64,000 nt of DNA. It comes from Streptomyces zagrosensis. Lineage in GTDB: Bacteria; Actinomycetota; Actinomycetes; Streptomycetales; Streptomycetaceae. Shown piece after piece: positions 41,923 to 51,423 of the stretch. A model generated the notes under the pieces. The model ran no database searches, was not told the origin of the DNA, and worked only from the letters and a program-made list of their open reading frames with translations. The stretch lies in contig NZ_JACHJL010000008.1 in assembly GCF_014203645.1 (NCBI RefSeq), positions 62,001 to 126,000 on the forward strand. Reading direction: 5' to 3'. The number at the start of each line of letters is the position of its first letter. The first letter of the stretch is position 1. Made by a program: the position numbers and the translations under genes.

Positions 41923-42270
41923 CTACGCGGTGTGCCCGATGCCGCGCAGCAGAGGTGGGCTGAGCAGCCATGCGCTCCCCCGGCGGTAGAGGGCGGCCGG
42001 ACGTCCGGTGGGGGGCAGCCGCTGTTCCCCCGTGGGCTGCACCAACCCCGCGGTGTTGAGCACCTTGCGGCGGAAGTTGCTCGGGTCCAGATGTTGCCCC
42101 CAGATCGCTTCGTAGACGGCGCGTAGCTCGCTCAGGGTGAAGGACTCTCCGCAGAAGGCCGTGGCAACAGCGGTGTACTCAAGCTTCCTGCGGACCTCCT
42201 GGCAATATGCCGTGGCCCGGTTCGCGGCGGTCGCGAAACGTAGAGCCCGGAGCCGCGAGACCGCCCTCAA
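41923..42270 (-). pseudogene. NUDIX-associated transcription regulator (NrtR-like), N-terminus missing
   Basis: The 115-residue frame contains the winged-helix end of NrtR-type proteins: RRKLEYTAVATAFCGESFTL, SELRAVYEAIWG, NFRRKVLNTAGLV and GRPAALYRRG. Full proteins have a NUDIX hydrolase domain in front, which is missing. The frame starts with Arg-rich residues that do not fit the family and meets the end of the TIGR01777 gene 18 bases away. I read it as a truncated, probably inactive gene. Complete NrtR proteins repress NAD synthesis or pentose genes. Confidence 0.6.
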
Positions 42271-42288
42271 CCCGGTTGGGCGGGGCGC

Positions 42289-43242
42289 TCACCCGGGGCG
42301 GCGTTCGCTGCGCACGCGCCGCACGAGGTCGGCGGCGGCCCCCGGCCACTCAGCGTGGTCGAAGACGAAGCCCGCTTCGAGCAGCCGGCCAGGTACAACA
42401 CGGCGGCTTTTCAATAGGAGTTCGGTATTCGAGCGCAGCGCGAGCGCGCCGATTTCGGCCATCCACTTGGTTGCGGGCAGGCCCACTGGGACGCCCCACG
42501 AGGCGCGTAGCGCGCGCATGAACGCGCGGTGCGGCAAAGGGTGGGGAGCGGCGAGGTTCACCGGTCCAGCCACGTCATCTCGGTCGGCCAGGAACTCGAC
42601 TGCACGGACGAAGTCGTGGTCGTGAATCCAGGACACATACTGTGTGCCGCCTGCGACCGGCCCGCCGAGCCCGAGCCGTGCCAGCCACAGCAGGACGTCG
42701 AAGACGCCGCCACGGTCGGGGCTCATCACCATGGCGGAACGCAGGGCGACCTTGCGGGTGTGCGGGGTTTCGGCTCGCTCCTGCGCTTGCTCCCAGTTCT
42801 TGGCGATCTCGACGCTGTAGGCCCAGTAGCCGGGAACATCGGGTTCCGTACCGCCGAGCACGCCGGTCGCCTCATCGTTGGGTGCGTCGAAGCGGTGAGC
42901 GTAGACGGTGGCCGTGCTCATCTGTAGCCAGAGCCGAGGGGGCTGGGAGGCGGACGCGATCGCCTCACCCACCAGTCGGGCGGAGTGCACGCGCGAGTCC
43001 ATCATGGCCTGGAGATTCGTTGCGGTGTAACGGCAACTGACGCTCCGTCCCGCCAGGTTGACCACGACCTCGCTGCCATCGATCGCCTCGGCCCACGGCC
43101 CCATCGTCCGGCCGTCCCAGCGAACTTCTCGATCGCGCATCGGCCGTCTGGTCAGGACCACCACCTCATGGCCCGCAGCGGTCAGCGCCCGGTTCAAGAT
43201 CGTGCCTACCTGCCCGGTTCCCCCAGGTATCACTATCTTCAT
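42289..43242 (-). CDS. TIGR01777-family NAD(P)-binding epimerase/SDR protein
   Basis: A 317-residue protein. ATG 43242 follows AAGGAGG; a TTG three bases earlier is less likely. The nucleotide site is IPGGTGQVGTIL, the typical TIGR01777 segment is VVNLAGRSV, and the catalytic Tyr/Lys-type positions are in YWAYSVEIAKNWE. The C-terminal DUF1731 region has ATKWMAEIGALALRSNTELLL and KSRRVVPGRL. Relatives include YfcH and SulA-related proteins of uncertain role. The methyltransferase at 43.7 kb is divergent from it. Confidence 0.85.
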   Translation of the reverse strand: MKIVIPGGTGQVGTILNRALTAAGHEVVVLTRRPMRDREVRWDGRTMGPWAEAIDGSEVVVNLAGRSVSCRYTATNLQAMMDSRVHSARLVGEAIASASQPPRLWLQMSTATVYAHRFDAPNDEATGVLGGTEPDVPGYWAYSVEIAKNWEQAQERAETPHTRKVALRSAMVMSPDRGGVFDVLLWLARLGLGGPVAGGTQYVSWIHDHDFVRAVEFLADRDDVAGPVNLAAPHPLPHRAFMRALRASWGVPVGLPATKWMAEIGALALRSNTELLLKSRRVVPGRLLEAGFVFDHAEWPGAAADLVRRVRSERRPG

Positions 43243-43707
43243 CAAGCTCCTCCTTGGTGGATAGGAACGAGCTTAGGCAGCTCCTCCTCTGGAGAGATCC
43301 GGGGGCCCTCTTTGGAGCGGCCCGGAGTCTCGCTTCCTCGGTGAGCGTGCGTATGAGAGGCCAGCACTGGCGTGCTCGCGTAAGCATCCATGACGTGTTC
43401 CTCAGCGGGGTGAAGGCTCACCGTCACCGTGTGCGCCCTCCGGACGTGGTGTTGCCGTTGACCGGTCTCGGCTGGGTGAGGTAGCCGAGGGTCTTGTGTG
43501 TGCGCGGGCGGCGAGTGTAGACGGTTCCGGTGAAGTGGAAGACCTTGACGGGCGCGGTAGTGGTCGGGCCCGAGGCGGGTGCTGCGTAGCCAAGTCCGGC
43601 GTCGCACGGCCGCGGCTGGCGGCCCTCTCGCCGATCGCCGCCCGCGCTTTCCCCGCTGCACGGACAGCCTCAGTAAACGCTCGCGCTGCTCATTTACCCT
43701 GTCCTTC
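43243..43707. other. Region between the epimerase and methyltransferase genes with a gene fragment
   Basis: A minus-strand patch at about 43424-43600 reads KVFHFTGTVYTRRPRTHKTL and has strong coding bias, with an upstream patch TWLRSTRLGPDHYR in a different frame. It appears to be a frameshifted remnant of an unknown gene. The rest of the stretch shows no coding signal. Confidence 0.35.
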
Positions 43708-44313
43708 ATGAGCCGTTGGGAAGAACTGACCGGTGGGACGTCCGGCGAGGATTACGCCGCCCGATTCGCGGCCCTGGCCGGCAGCGGTAAGGACATGCAC
43801 GGGGAGGCGCGGTTTTGCGCCGCGTTGGTGCCCCCTGGAGCACGGGTGCTGGATGCCGGGTGCGGTACCGGGCGCGTCATGATCCGGTTGGCGGAGCTCG
43901 GGTACGACTGTGTCGGGATCGACCTTGACGCCTCCATGCTGGCGGTGGCCCGCGGACAGGCCCCGGAGCTGCCCTGGCTCCAGGCCGATTTGTCCGAGTT
44001 CGATCCGGCCGGGCTCGGTGTAGCCGCGAACTTCGACCTCGTGGTCGCCGCCGGCAACATCTTTCCGCTGCTTGCCCCGGGCACCGAGGCCACGGTGATC
44101 AGCCGCCTGGCCGCGGCCCTGCGTCCGGGCGGTCTCATGGCCGCCGGATTCGGTCTGGACGAAGCCCATCTGCCGGTGCCGCCCAGCATCACCCTGGCGC
44201 AGTACGACGCCTACTGCACCGCGGCAGGCCTCACCCTCGTCAACCGCTTCGCGACGTGGGATGCCCACCCCTACGACGGCAGCGGCTATGCCGTCAGCGT
44301 CCATCGCGGCTGA
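43708..44313 (+). CDS. Class I SAM-dependent methyltransferase
   Basis: A 201-residue enzyme from ATG 43708. The SAM site is VLDAGCGTGRVMIRLAELG, followed by GIDLDASML with the acidic ribose ligand, then LVVAAGNIFPLL (motif II region) and LRPGGLMAAGF (motif III). The N-terminal WEELTGGTSGEDYAARF is common in small actinobacterial methyltransferases. The acceptor is unknown. The gene stands alone. An upstream in-frame extension to 43579 has poor coding bias. Confidence 0.85.
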   Translation: MSRWEELTGGTSGEDYAARFAALAGSGKDMHGEARFCAALVPPGARVLDAGCGTGRVMIRLAELGYDCVGIDLDASMLAVARGQAPELPWLQADLSEFDPAGLGVAANFDLVVAAGNIFPLLAPGTEATVISRLAAALRPGGLMAAGFGLDEAHLPVPPSITLAQYDAYCTAAGLTLVNRFATWDAHPYDGSGYAVSVHRG

Positions 44314-44667
44314 AGAACCGCATCCCGCTGAGTCCTGCCCGGCGTGGCCTTGTCACCTGACCTTGTTCGCGCAGACGCCCAAGCCGCCGCGGCGCCCGGC
44401 GCTGGTAGTGGGCCGGGCGGCCCGTCGACTGGAAGGGCGAGGTGTCGATGCCTGCTCAGCGGGACATTCGGAGCAGAATGTCGCATTCCCAGTGCGACCT
44501 GTACGGCTCGAACGCGGAGCCGCCTGAGCTGACAAGCCGACGACCTTGCTGCCCGCAACGGCCTGGTACGGCTCAACTCACGAGGCCCGTGCGATGTTCG
44601 GCCCTGGCCGCACGATAGGGCCGGCTGTAGGCGGGGCTGAGCCGGTGTGCACGGCGATACGCGTCGT
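44314..44667. other. Gene-poor stretch after the methyltransferase
   Basis: About 350 bases with no supported frame and no motif. The only structure is the hairpin that follows. Confidence 0.45.
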
Positions 44668-44708
44668 GACGATGCGGCTCTGGGCGCGTTGCCCAGAGCC
44701 GCATCGTC
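44668..44708 (-). terminator. Perfect 18-bp hairpin terminator
   Basis: Arms 44668-44685 and 44691-44708 are perfect complements around the 5-base loop GCGTT. It lies 38 bases beyond the stop of the small secreted protein gene on the minus strand. Confidence 0.8.
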
Positions 44709-44746
44709 GTGCCTGGGGTGGGTACCCCGCCGGAGTCGACCAGTGG

Positions 44747-45007
44747 TCAGGACTCCTTGGCGCCACCGATGAGGAGGGAGTCGTTGTAGCTGTCCTCGAT
44801 GTTGCCGTTCAAGCTGTCGTCGACACTGTTGTGCGACCGGTCCGTCGCCTCCACGCGCACATCGTCATCGTCGGCGAGGACCGGGTGGCTGTGCGCGTAG
44901 CCCCCGTGCCCGTGGTCGTGGCCATAGGCCTGCGCGGAGGCCACGCCGGCCAGGGAGAGCCCGGCAACAGCGATCGTGACGAGGATCGGACGGATGGCAG
45001 AACGCAT
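44747..45007 (-). CDS. Small secreted protein (86 aa), acidic and His-rich
   Basis: ATG 45007 follows GAAAGGACA. Residues 1-27 (AIRPILVTIAVAGLSLAGVASAQA) are a signal peptide with cleavage near AQA. The mature part is short: HDHGHGGYAHSHP, then an Asp-rich stretch and LNGNIEDSYNDSLLIGG. The His and Asp clusters suggest metal binding, but no named family is recognised. It is a single-gene unit ending in a strong terminator. A longer frame upstream to 45124 lacks a ribosome binding site. Confidence 0.7.
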   Translation of the reverse strand: MRSAIRPILVTIAVAGLSLAGVASAQAYGHDHGHGGYAHSHPVLADDDDVRVEATDRSHNSVDDSLNGNIEDSYNDSLLIGGAKES

Positions 45008-45627
45008 GAGATGTCCTTTCGTTGTGAGCGGTGAGCAGCACGATGCGCCTTCGGATGGCAGTCGTATGAGCCGACACGCTGATGCACGTCGGTCGCTCCC
45101 CTGCTCGGACCAACGCTTCGCCACGGACAGTGCGCCCGCGGTGTTGGATTACCGCAGTCACCGCCGTGCCTTCGGGTGGATCTCCGACACCGCTGTCGTG
45201 TCGCGAAGCAGCACCGTGAGACCACAACCCCCGCGTGCCGGGCCGCCACGCTCGGTCCGCGTGCACACGCCTCGCCGCCTCGCCGCCTAACCGCCTCGCC
45301 GCCTAACCGACGGTCGTCGGCGCCGAGGTTCTTAGGCTGTCGTGGCGGTGGTCACGCCGTACGTGCTCCGCACCGGCGCAACCTGGCCGGTCGTCACCTG
45401 GTCGGTGATGCTTCGGTACGGCCGCCTTCATCGACGTGTTGATCCCGCTCACCGAACCTGTGGGACAGCACAGCCGGCCCCTGAGCCTTGCCCCGCTGGC
45501 TGCGCCACGTACCCGAGCACGGCTGCCGCATGGCGTCGGGGTCGGGTCGCCACGTGCTCTGGAAGGCTCGCATCGGCTGGTCGCCCGGGTCACCCAGCCG
45601 CGAGCGGATGGTGTGGATGGTCGTCTC
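45008..45627. other. Gene-poor stretch with a GCC-rich repeat and coding fragments
   Basis: About 45268-45310 consists of near-identical GCCGCCTCGCCGCCTAACC units. A plus-strand patch at 45342-45480 reads VVTPYVLRTGATWPVVTW and, after a frame change, AFIDVLIPLTEPVGQ, with coding bias. It looks like a broken gene that I cannot name. No intact gene is supported. Confidence 0.35.
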
Positions 45628-46149
45628 TCAGTCCCCACGTACGCCGAGGTCATGGCGCATGGTGGCCCTCATGCTGCGGAGTATGTCCCAGAGTTCGTGC
45701 TGGGCTTGGGACGCGGTTTCCATCGACTCGCCTGGTCCGGGGGTGCCTTTTTCGAGGCGTTTGACGTGCCCATAGACCGTGTTCAAGGCTTGGTTGACGG
45801 CACTCGCCCGACTGAGCACCTCCTGTGGGGCGGTCATCTGGGCCTCGGAGTATCGATCGCGGTGAGCGTTCTTCGCTTCTTCCAGTGCCTGTGTGTCCGC
45901 GTCCTGCACGTCGCGCTCCCGCATGACGTGCAGGTGACGGTTCAATGCCGTGGTGAACTGGCGGGCGTCTCGGTTCAGTTCTACGTAGCAGATACGTCGC
46001 TGAGCACGGTTCTCGCGTATCTCATCACGGTCGCGAACGAGATCCAACTCCCGGCGCCTGGCCCGTTCGGAGCCTCGCTGGGTAAGCAACGAGCCTCCCA
46101 ACGTCCCCGCGACACCGGCCACTGCGATGATCACTGAACCGAAATCCAC
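45628..46149 (-). CDS. Small membrane-anchored hypothetical protein (about 173 aa)
   Basis: The start is GTG 46149 or, less likely, TTG 46164. Residues 1-20 (VDFGSVIIAVAGVAGTLGG) form a membrane helix. The rest is highly charged with long helical stretches (RARRRELDLVRDRDEIRENR, then MRERDVQDADTQALEEAKN) that look like coiled coil. This pattern is common among Streptomyces proteins of unknown function. A decayed copy of the 5' end lies at 10350-10582. Nothing in the neighbourhood suggests a role. Confidence 0.6.
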   Translation of the reverse strand: MDFGSVIIAVAGVAGTLGGSLLTQRGSERARRRELDLVRDRDEIRENRAQRRICYVELNRDARQFTTALNRHLHVMRERDVQDADTQALEEAKNAHRDRYSEAQMTAPQEVLSRASAVNQALNTVYGHVKRLEKGTPGPGESMETASQAQHELWDILRSMRATMRHDLGVRGD

Positions 46150-46203
46150 CGAGACACCCCGCAAACCTTTCTGGCCTCACGCCCGCCGCACGCGGCCCGG
46201 CCG
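45969..46203 (-). repeat. Dispersed repeat partner of 10350-10582
   Basis: The reverse complement of this stretch matches 10350-10582 with scattered differences and small indels. It covers the 5' part of the small membrane-protein gene plus about 50 bases upstream, so the duplication included its start region. Confidence 0.65.
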
Positions 46204-46410
46204 TCCAGTGTGCCGCTCTGCACCGGCGGTCAGGGCGAGGCATCGGTCCGTCCGCGGCCGGTGTCCCGGCCCCGGCAGGAACCGCACCTGCCTGAGTGGC
46301 CGTTGCGCACTCACGTCTGTGGACGGCACGTGGCAGAACTCGGTGATCGGGTGGTGTGTGTGACGCGTGGCGCGAAGCCGCGGGCGTCACCCCGCGGCTT
46401 CGGCCGCTGA

Positions 46411-46992
46411 TCAGCCCCGGTCGGGGTAGCCAGGCTTGCTACAGGACGGCACGTCCGTCACCAGCCAGTCCGACAAGCCCTTGACCTTGCCGTTGTCCTT
46501 GAACTCCGCCACGAGGAGCAGTGTCGCGGGGGGGTAGTACTTGCCGCCCACCCACGTGCCCTTCGGTATCACGTCCGGGTAGATACGGGCCTTGCCCGGA
46601 GCGGACGGGTATTTCATCACGGCAAACGCCGTCGCGTACGTCCCAATCCCGGGGTGCCCCTTGGAGCAGTTCTCGTCACCCTCCAGGGCGACCGCCGGAA
46701 GGTGCAGCTTCTTCAACTCTCGCTGGAGGCCGGGCAGCCCCTCGGCGCGCCGCAGGTCCAAGATCACCGAGCCGTCATCCTGCTCGGTCACCGCATACGC
46801 GGGTGTGCTGCCCGAACCGCTCACCGTCGGCACGATCACCGCGGCGGCGGCGGCCGTGGCCACCGCCGCGATGGCGAGCGGGGCGCGACGGCGGCGGGTG
46901 GGGGCCGAAGGGGCCTGATCGGGAGCCGCTTCGGCCGCCATGACGGACAGTTCAGACGCCAGGAGTTGCTTGAATTCGGTGGGCGTGTTCAC
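46411..46992 (-). CDS. Probable anti-sigma-factor-type membrane protein (193 aa)
   Basis: The ATG at 46992 overlaps the stop of the sigma factor gene (ATGA). The N-terminal 30 residues are cytoplasmic and acidic. A membrane helix follows at about 38-56 (APLAIAAVATAAAAAVIVP), and a secreted domain of about 135 residues ends the protein with Cys residues in ENCSKGHPG and PSCSKPG that could form a disulfide. Coupling to an ECF sigma gene and this topology are the basis for the call. The usual zinc anti-sigma motif HxxxCxxC is not seen, so a different signalling mode is likely. Confidence 0.6.
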   Translation of the reverse strand: MNTPTEFKQLLASELSVMAAEAAPDQAPSAPTRRRRAPLAIAAVATAAAAAVIVPTVSGSGSTPAYAVTEQDDGSVILDLRRAEGLPGLQRELKKLHLPAVALEGDENCSKGHPGIGTYATAFAVMKYPSAPGKARIYPDVIPKGTWVGGKYYPPATLLLVAEFKDNGKVKGLSDWLVTDVPSCSKPGYPDRG

Positions 46993-47594
46993 GAGACAAC
47001 CTCCATGATGGGTTCTTTACGTTCGGCGGTGAACGGCCGTTCGGCGCGCAGCGCGCGCTTGGCGCGGTGCAGGCGGACCCGTACCGTCGCCTGGTTGAGG
47101 CCAAGCGCCTGGGCGGCTTCGCGTGGGGTGAGGCCGTCCACGGCCACCAGATCCAGGACCTCGCGCAGCGGCTCGCTCAGCGCTCTGTGCCGCTCGACCA
47201 ACTCGCGTGCCGCCCCTTCCGCGTCGATCCGCTCCTCCAGCGCGGCGATGTCTTCCTCACCCAGCAGCCGACGCCCGTTCAGCCGGGCCACGGCGTGCTG
47301 TTCACGGGCGCTGCCCCGGTAGTGGGAGCACAGGACGTTGCGGGCGATGCCGTGCAGCCAAGCGGCGGGCGCCCCGCGCCTCGGGTCGTACTGGCCTGCG
47401 GCCTCCAGCGCGGCGACGAAGATGTCGGCGGTGAGGTCAGCGGCGACCTGGGGGCAGTTCGTACGGCGGGTCACGAAGCCGAGGACGGCGTCGAAGTTCT
47501 CCTCGTAGAACGTCGCGAATGTGGCGGCGCTCGGTGGCGCGGCGCGGCTCGCCTGTCGTTCGGGCACTGCGGCCCGTTTGGGTATCAAGGGCAC
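46989..47594 (-). CDS. ECF RNA polymerase sigma factor
   Basis: A 201-residue sigma-70 family protein from GTG 47594 with GGAGG upstream. Region 2 is FATFYEENFDAVLGFVTRRT to AAWLHGIARNVLCSHYR, and region 4 is LREVLDLVAVDGLTPREAAQALGLNQATVRVRLHRAKRAL. It directs RNA polymerase to promoters for an envelope or stress response. Translation is coupled to the downstream gene, which probably holds it inactive until a signal arrives. Target promoters were not identified. Confidence 0.88.
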   Translation of the reverse strand: MPLIPKRAAVPERQASRAAPPSAATFATFYEENFDAVLGFVTRRTNCPQVAADLTADIFVAALEAAGQYDPRRGAPAAWLHGIARNVLCSHYRGSAREQHAVARLNGRRLLGEEDIAALEERIDAEGAARELVERHRALSEPLREVLDLVAVDGLTPREAAQALGLNQATVRVRLHRAKRALRAERPFTAERKEPIMEVVS

Positions 47595-48539
47595 CCGTTG
47601 CCTCCAAGATGCTCGGTGGTCCCTTCATCCGGTACTTGGCCGCACGGTGGCGAAGCGTTTCACCGGTGTCCCTCCAGCGGCCGGAGCCCGGTCCCGCGCC
47701 AGCGTGGGACCGGGCTTCATGGGACCGGGCTTCATGGGACCGGGCTTCGTGGACCGGCCTTCGTGGGCCGGCGTCGGACGGCCCGCGCCAAGACGCCCGG
47801 CGTACCGGTACGCGTGTCCGTACGCCCTCATCACCCGGGCGGCAAGGTTCAGGTGAGCGATGCCCGGCGCACCGACAGGCCGGTCCGGGTCTCCCTTGTG
47901 TACCAGGGGCTGCGCTCGTTCCGGCAGTCACCCAGGCTGGGGCAGGGTCGTGAGCGGCGGAGGACTCCTGGGATCGGCGCACCCACCTTGCGAGATCGCT
48001 GCCGAACTAGGCCCTGTTGAGGGCCCGTTCTGGCCCGCCGATCGCTACCGGGGCACAAGCCGCGCCCGGGCCGGGCGGGCCGCTGGAGTGCGCGGCGGCG
48101 GCACAGCACTCCTAGGCCGTCACCGATCGTTCAAAACAGCCTCAAAGTTCGAGCGCAATTTCCACACATCCCCTCTACATAGTGGCAACGATGGTCTAGA
48201 TTGACCGTGCTTCGGCCGTTCGGGCACGAAGCGATCAAATAATGATCTACAGGTCTGGCGAGGTGGAAAGCCAGCAGTCACATCCCCCGCGTTGCACGTG
48301 GGGTGAGCAATTCGCAGTGCCCATGAGGATCTTGGGTGTGGGGAGCACCCGAGGTTTCGGCGGGTCTGCGCGCACGTCGAAAATCTGGTCAGGACACGCG
48401 AGTTCGCCGCCGCCAGAGGCGGGTTGTTCAAGTAACGCCGAAATAGCCGGGAATGTCGTGCGCGGGGGTCGGGTTTCTTTCGCGGCGAAGAGCAGTGTGC
48501 GACGAACACGTCGAACCACTGGGGACCTGGGGGGGTTCT
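47595..48539. promoter_or_regulatory. Upstream region of the exopolysaccharide operon
   Basis: About 945 bases between a minus-strand sigma gene and the plus-strand polysaccharide operon. The part near 48130-48260 is AT-rich for this genome and probably holds the main promoter. A tandem repeat lies at 47706-47764. I saw no clear riboswitch or supported small gene. Confidence 0.45.
47706..47764. repeat. 15-base tandem repeat, nearly four copies
   Basis: The unit GGGACCGGGCTTCAT starts at 47706, 47721 and, with one change, 47736, followed by a shortened copy to 47764. The unit length is a multiple of three, but the only frame through it (MKPGP repeats on the minus strand) lacks other coding signals. 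Confidence 0.8.
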
Positions 48540-50018
48540 GTGCGGCAAGGAGGGTTAACCAGCCCGTTTCCGTCGGCGCGCGAGCGTTTGATGAACGGGG
48601 AAATCAGCCGGCCCGCGAGCGACTGGGAACAGCGGTACCGCCGTACCGTGATCACCAGCGATACCGTGGCCACCGCAATCGTGGTGGCGGCGATCGGCAT
48701 CTTCTTCGGGGCCCGGGACGCGGCCAACTGGCATGAGAAATGGGGCATTCTCGCTTTCGGCACCGAACTGCTGGTGCTGGGAGCGCTTGCGATGAGCCGG
48801 GCGTGGGCTCCGGTCGTGCTCGGCCAAGGTGCCGAGGAGTTCCGCCGGCTCGGACGCTCACTGTTCACGGCGGTCGTCGTCCTGGCGCTCGGTGGGATCG
48901 CCCTCACCTCGCGCAACATCAAGCTCTGGATCTTCGTCGCGATTCCCGCGATCGCGCTCGTCACCATGATCGCGCGGTATCTGCTGCGCCTTTCGCTGCA
49001 CAAACAGCGAAAGGCAGGACGGTGCCTGCGGCCGGTGCTCGCTGCCGGGAGCCTGGCCACCGTGCAGGACTTGATCACCCGGTCCCGCAAGTCGCCGCAC
49101 CTGGGCTGGCGCGTGGATGCGGTATGCACAACGGACGGTCTTGGGCTCGACGGTGACCAACTGGACGGCGTGCCGGTCGTCGGCCGACTGACGGACGTCG
49201 CGGGCCACGTCCACCGCGACGGCTACCGCGTCGTCGCGGTCACACCGGACCCGCACTGGTCACCGGACCGGCTGCAACGGCTGGCCTGGAACCTCGAAGG
49301 CAGCGATGCCGAGATGGTCGTGGCCCCCGTGCTGATGGAGGTGGCCGGCCCGCGGTTGCACGTCGACGCGGTACTCGGTATTCCGCTGCTGCGGGTCAGC
49401 ATGCCGGCCTTCACCGGGGGCCGCCGGGTAGTCAAAGAGGTCGTCGATCGGGTGGGCGCGGCGATCTTGTTGATGCTGTTCGCACCGCTGATGGTGCTCG
49501 TCGGGCTGCTCGTGCTGATGGACAGTCGCGGTGGGGCCTTCTACCGCCAGCGCAGAGTCGGCAGGGCCGGCCGCGAGTTCACCATCTGCAAGTTCCGCAC
49601 CATGGTCGCCGGAGCTGACGGGGCGCGTGCCGAGCTGGCCGACCGCGACGAGGGCGCCGGTCTGCTGTTCAAGCTCCGCCAGGACCCGCGGGTGACCCGG
49701 GTGGGAGCAGCGCTGCGCCGGTACTCGATCGACGAGCTCCCGCAGTTGTTCAACGTACTCACCGGATCGATGTCGCTCGTCGGTCCGCGGCCCCCGCTAC
49801 CGGAGGAGTCCGCTGCCTACGGCCCGGACATCCGGCGGCGGCTGCTGGTCAAGCCCGGGCTCACCGGCCTGTGGCAGATCAGCGGACGCAGCGACCTGCC
49901 ATGGGAGGAGGCGGTCCGGCTGGACCTTCGGTACGTGGAGGACTGGTCGCTCGCCCTGGACGCGATGATCTTGTGGAAGACGCTGCGTGCGGTGGTCTAC
50001 GGGCATGGGGCTTACTGA
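48540..50018 (+). CDS. Polyprenyl-phosphate sugar-1-phosphate transferase (exopolysaccharide priming enzyme)
   Basis: About 492 residues. Membrane helices occupy about 35-140, a CoA/nucleotide-binding-like segment follows, and the C-terminal third is the bacterial sugar transferase domain (FYRQRRVGRAGREF, TICKFRTMVAGAD, SIDELPQLFNVLTGSMSLVGPRPPLP, GLTGLWQISGRSDL). It starts the repeat unit by moving a sugar phosphate from UDP-sugar to undecaprenyl phosphate. Start choice is uncertain: GTG 48540 has a G-rich site and would include a TTA codon at 48555-48557; ATG 48591 is the alternative. A perfect AAGGAGG at 48547-48553 has no start codon at normal spacing. It is the first gene of the operon. 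Confidence 0.88.
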   Translation: MRQGGLTSPFPSARERLMNGEISRPASDWEQRYRRTVITSDTVATAIVVAAIGIFFGARDAANWHEKWGILAFGTELLVLGALAMSRAWAPVVLGQGAEEFRRLGRSLFTAVVVLALGGIALTSRNIKLWIFVAIPAIALVTMIARYLLRLSLHKQRKAGRCLRPVLAAGSLATVQDLITRSRKSPHLGWRVDAVCTTDGLGLDGDQLDGVPVVGRLTDVAGHVHRDGYRVVAVTPDPHWSPDRLQRLAWNLEGSDAEMVVAPVLMEVAGPRLHVDAVLGIPLLRVSMPAFTGGRRVVKEVVDRVGAAILLMLFAPLMVLVGLLVLMDSRGGAFYRQRRVGRAGREFTICKFRTMVAGADGARAELADRDEGAGLLFKLRQDPRVTRVGAALRRYSIDELPQLFNVLTGSMSLVGPRPPLPEESAAYGPDIRRRLLVKPGLTGLWQISGRSDLPWEEAVRLDLRYVEDWSLALDAMILWKTLRAVVYGHGAY

Positions 50019-50088
50019 TGCGCACCGTTCGGCTTCCGGCCGGCGCGCGGACCGCAGGCCCAAAGGGCCTGCCTAGGGGGGACGGGGC

Positions 50089-51412
<1,324 letters not shown>

Positions 51413-51423
<11 letters not shown>

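Noticed and set aside
47625..47834. A short minus-strand frame with repeated MKPGP peptides
   Set aside because: It has no ribosome binding site, and the repeats reflect the 15-base tandem DNA repeat. The flanking sequence lacks coding bias.
47595..48539. A possible riboswitch in front of the polysaccharide operon
   Set aside because: Only short imperfect hairpins near 48205-48230 were found, with no match to a known riboswitch core.
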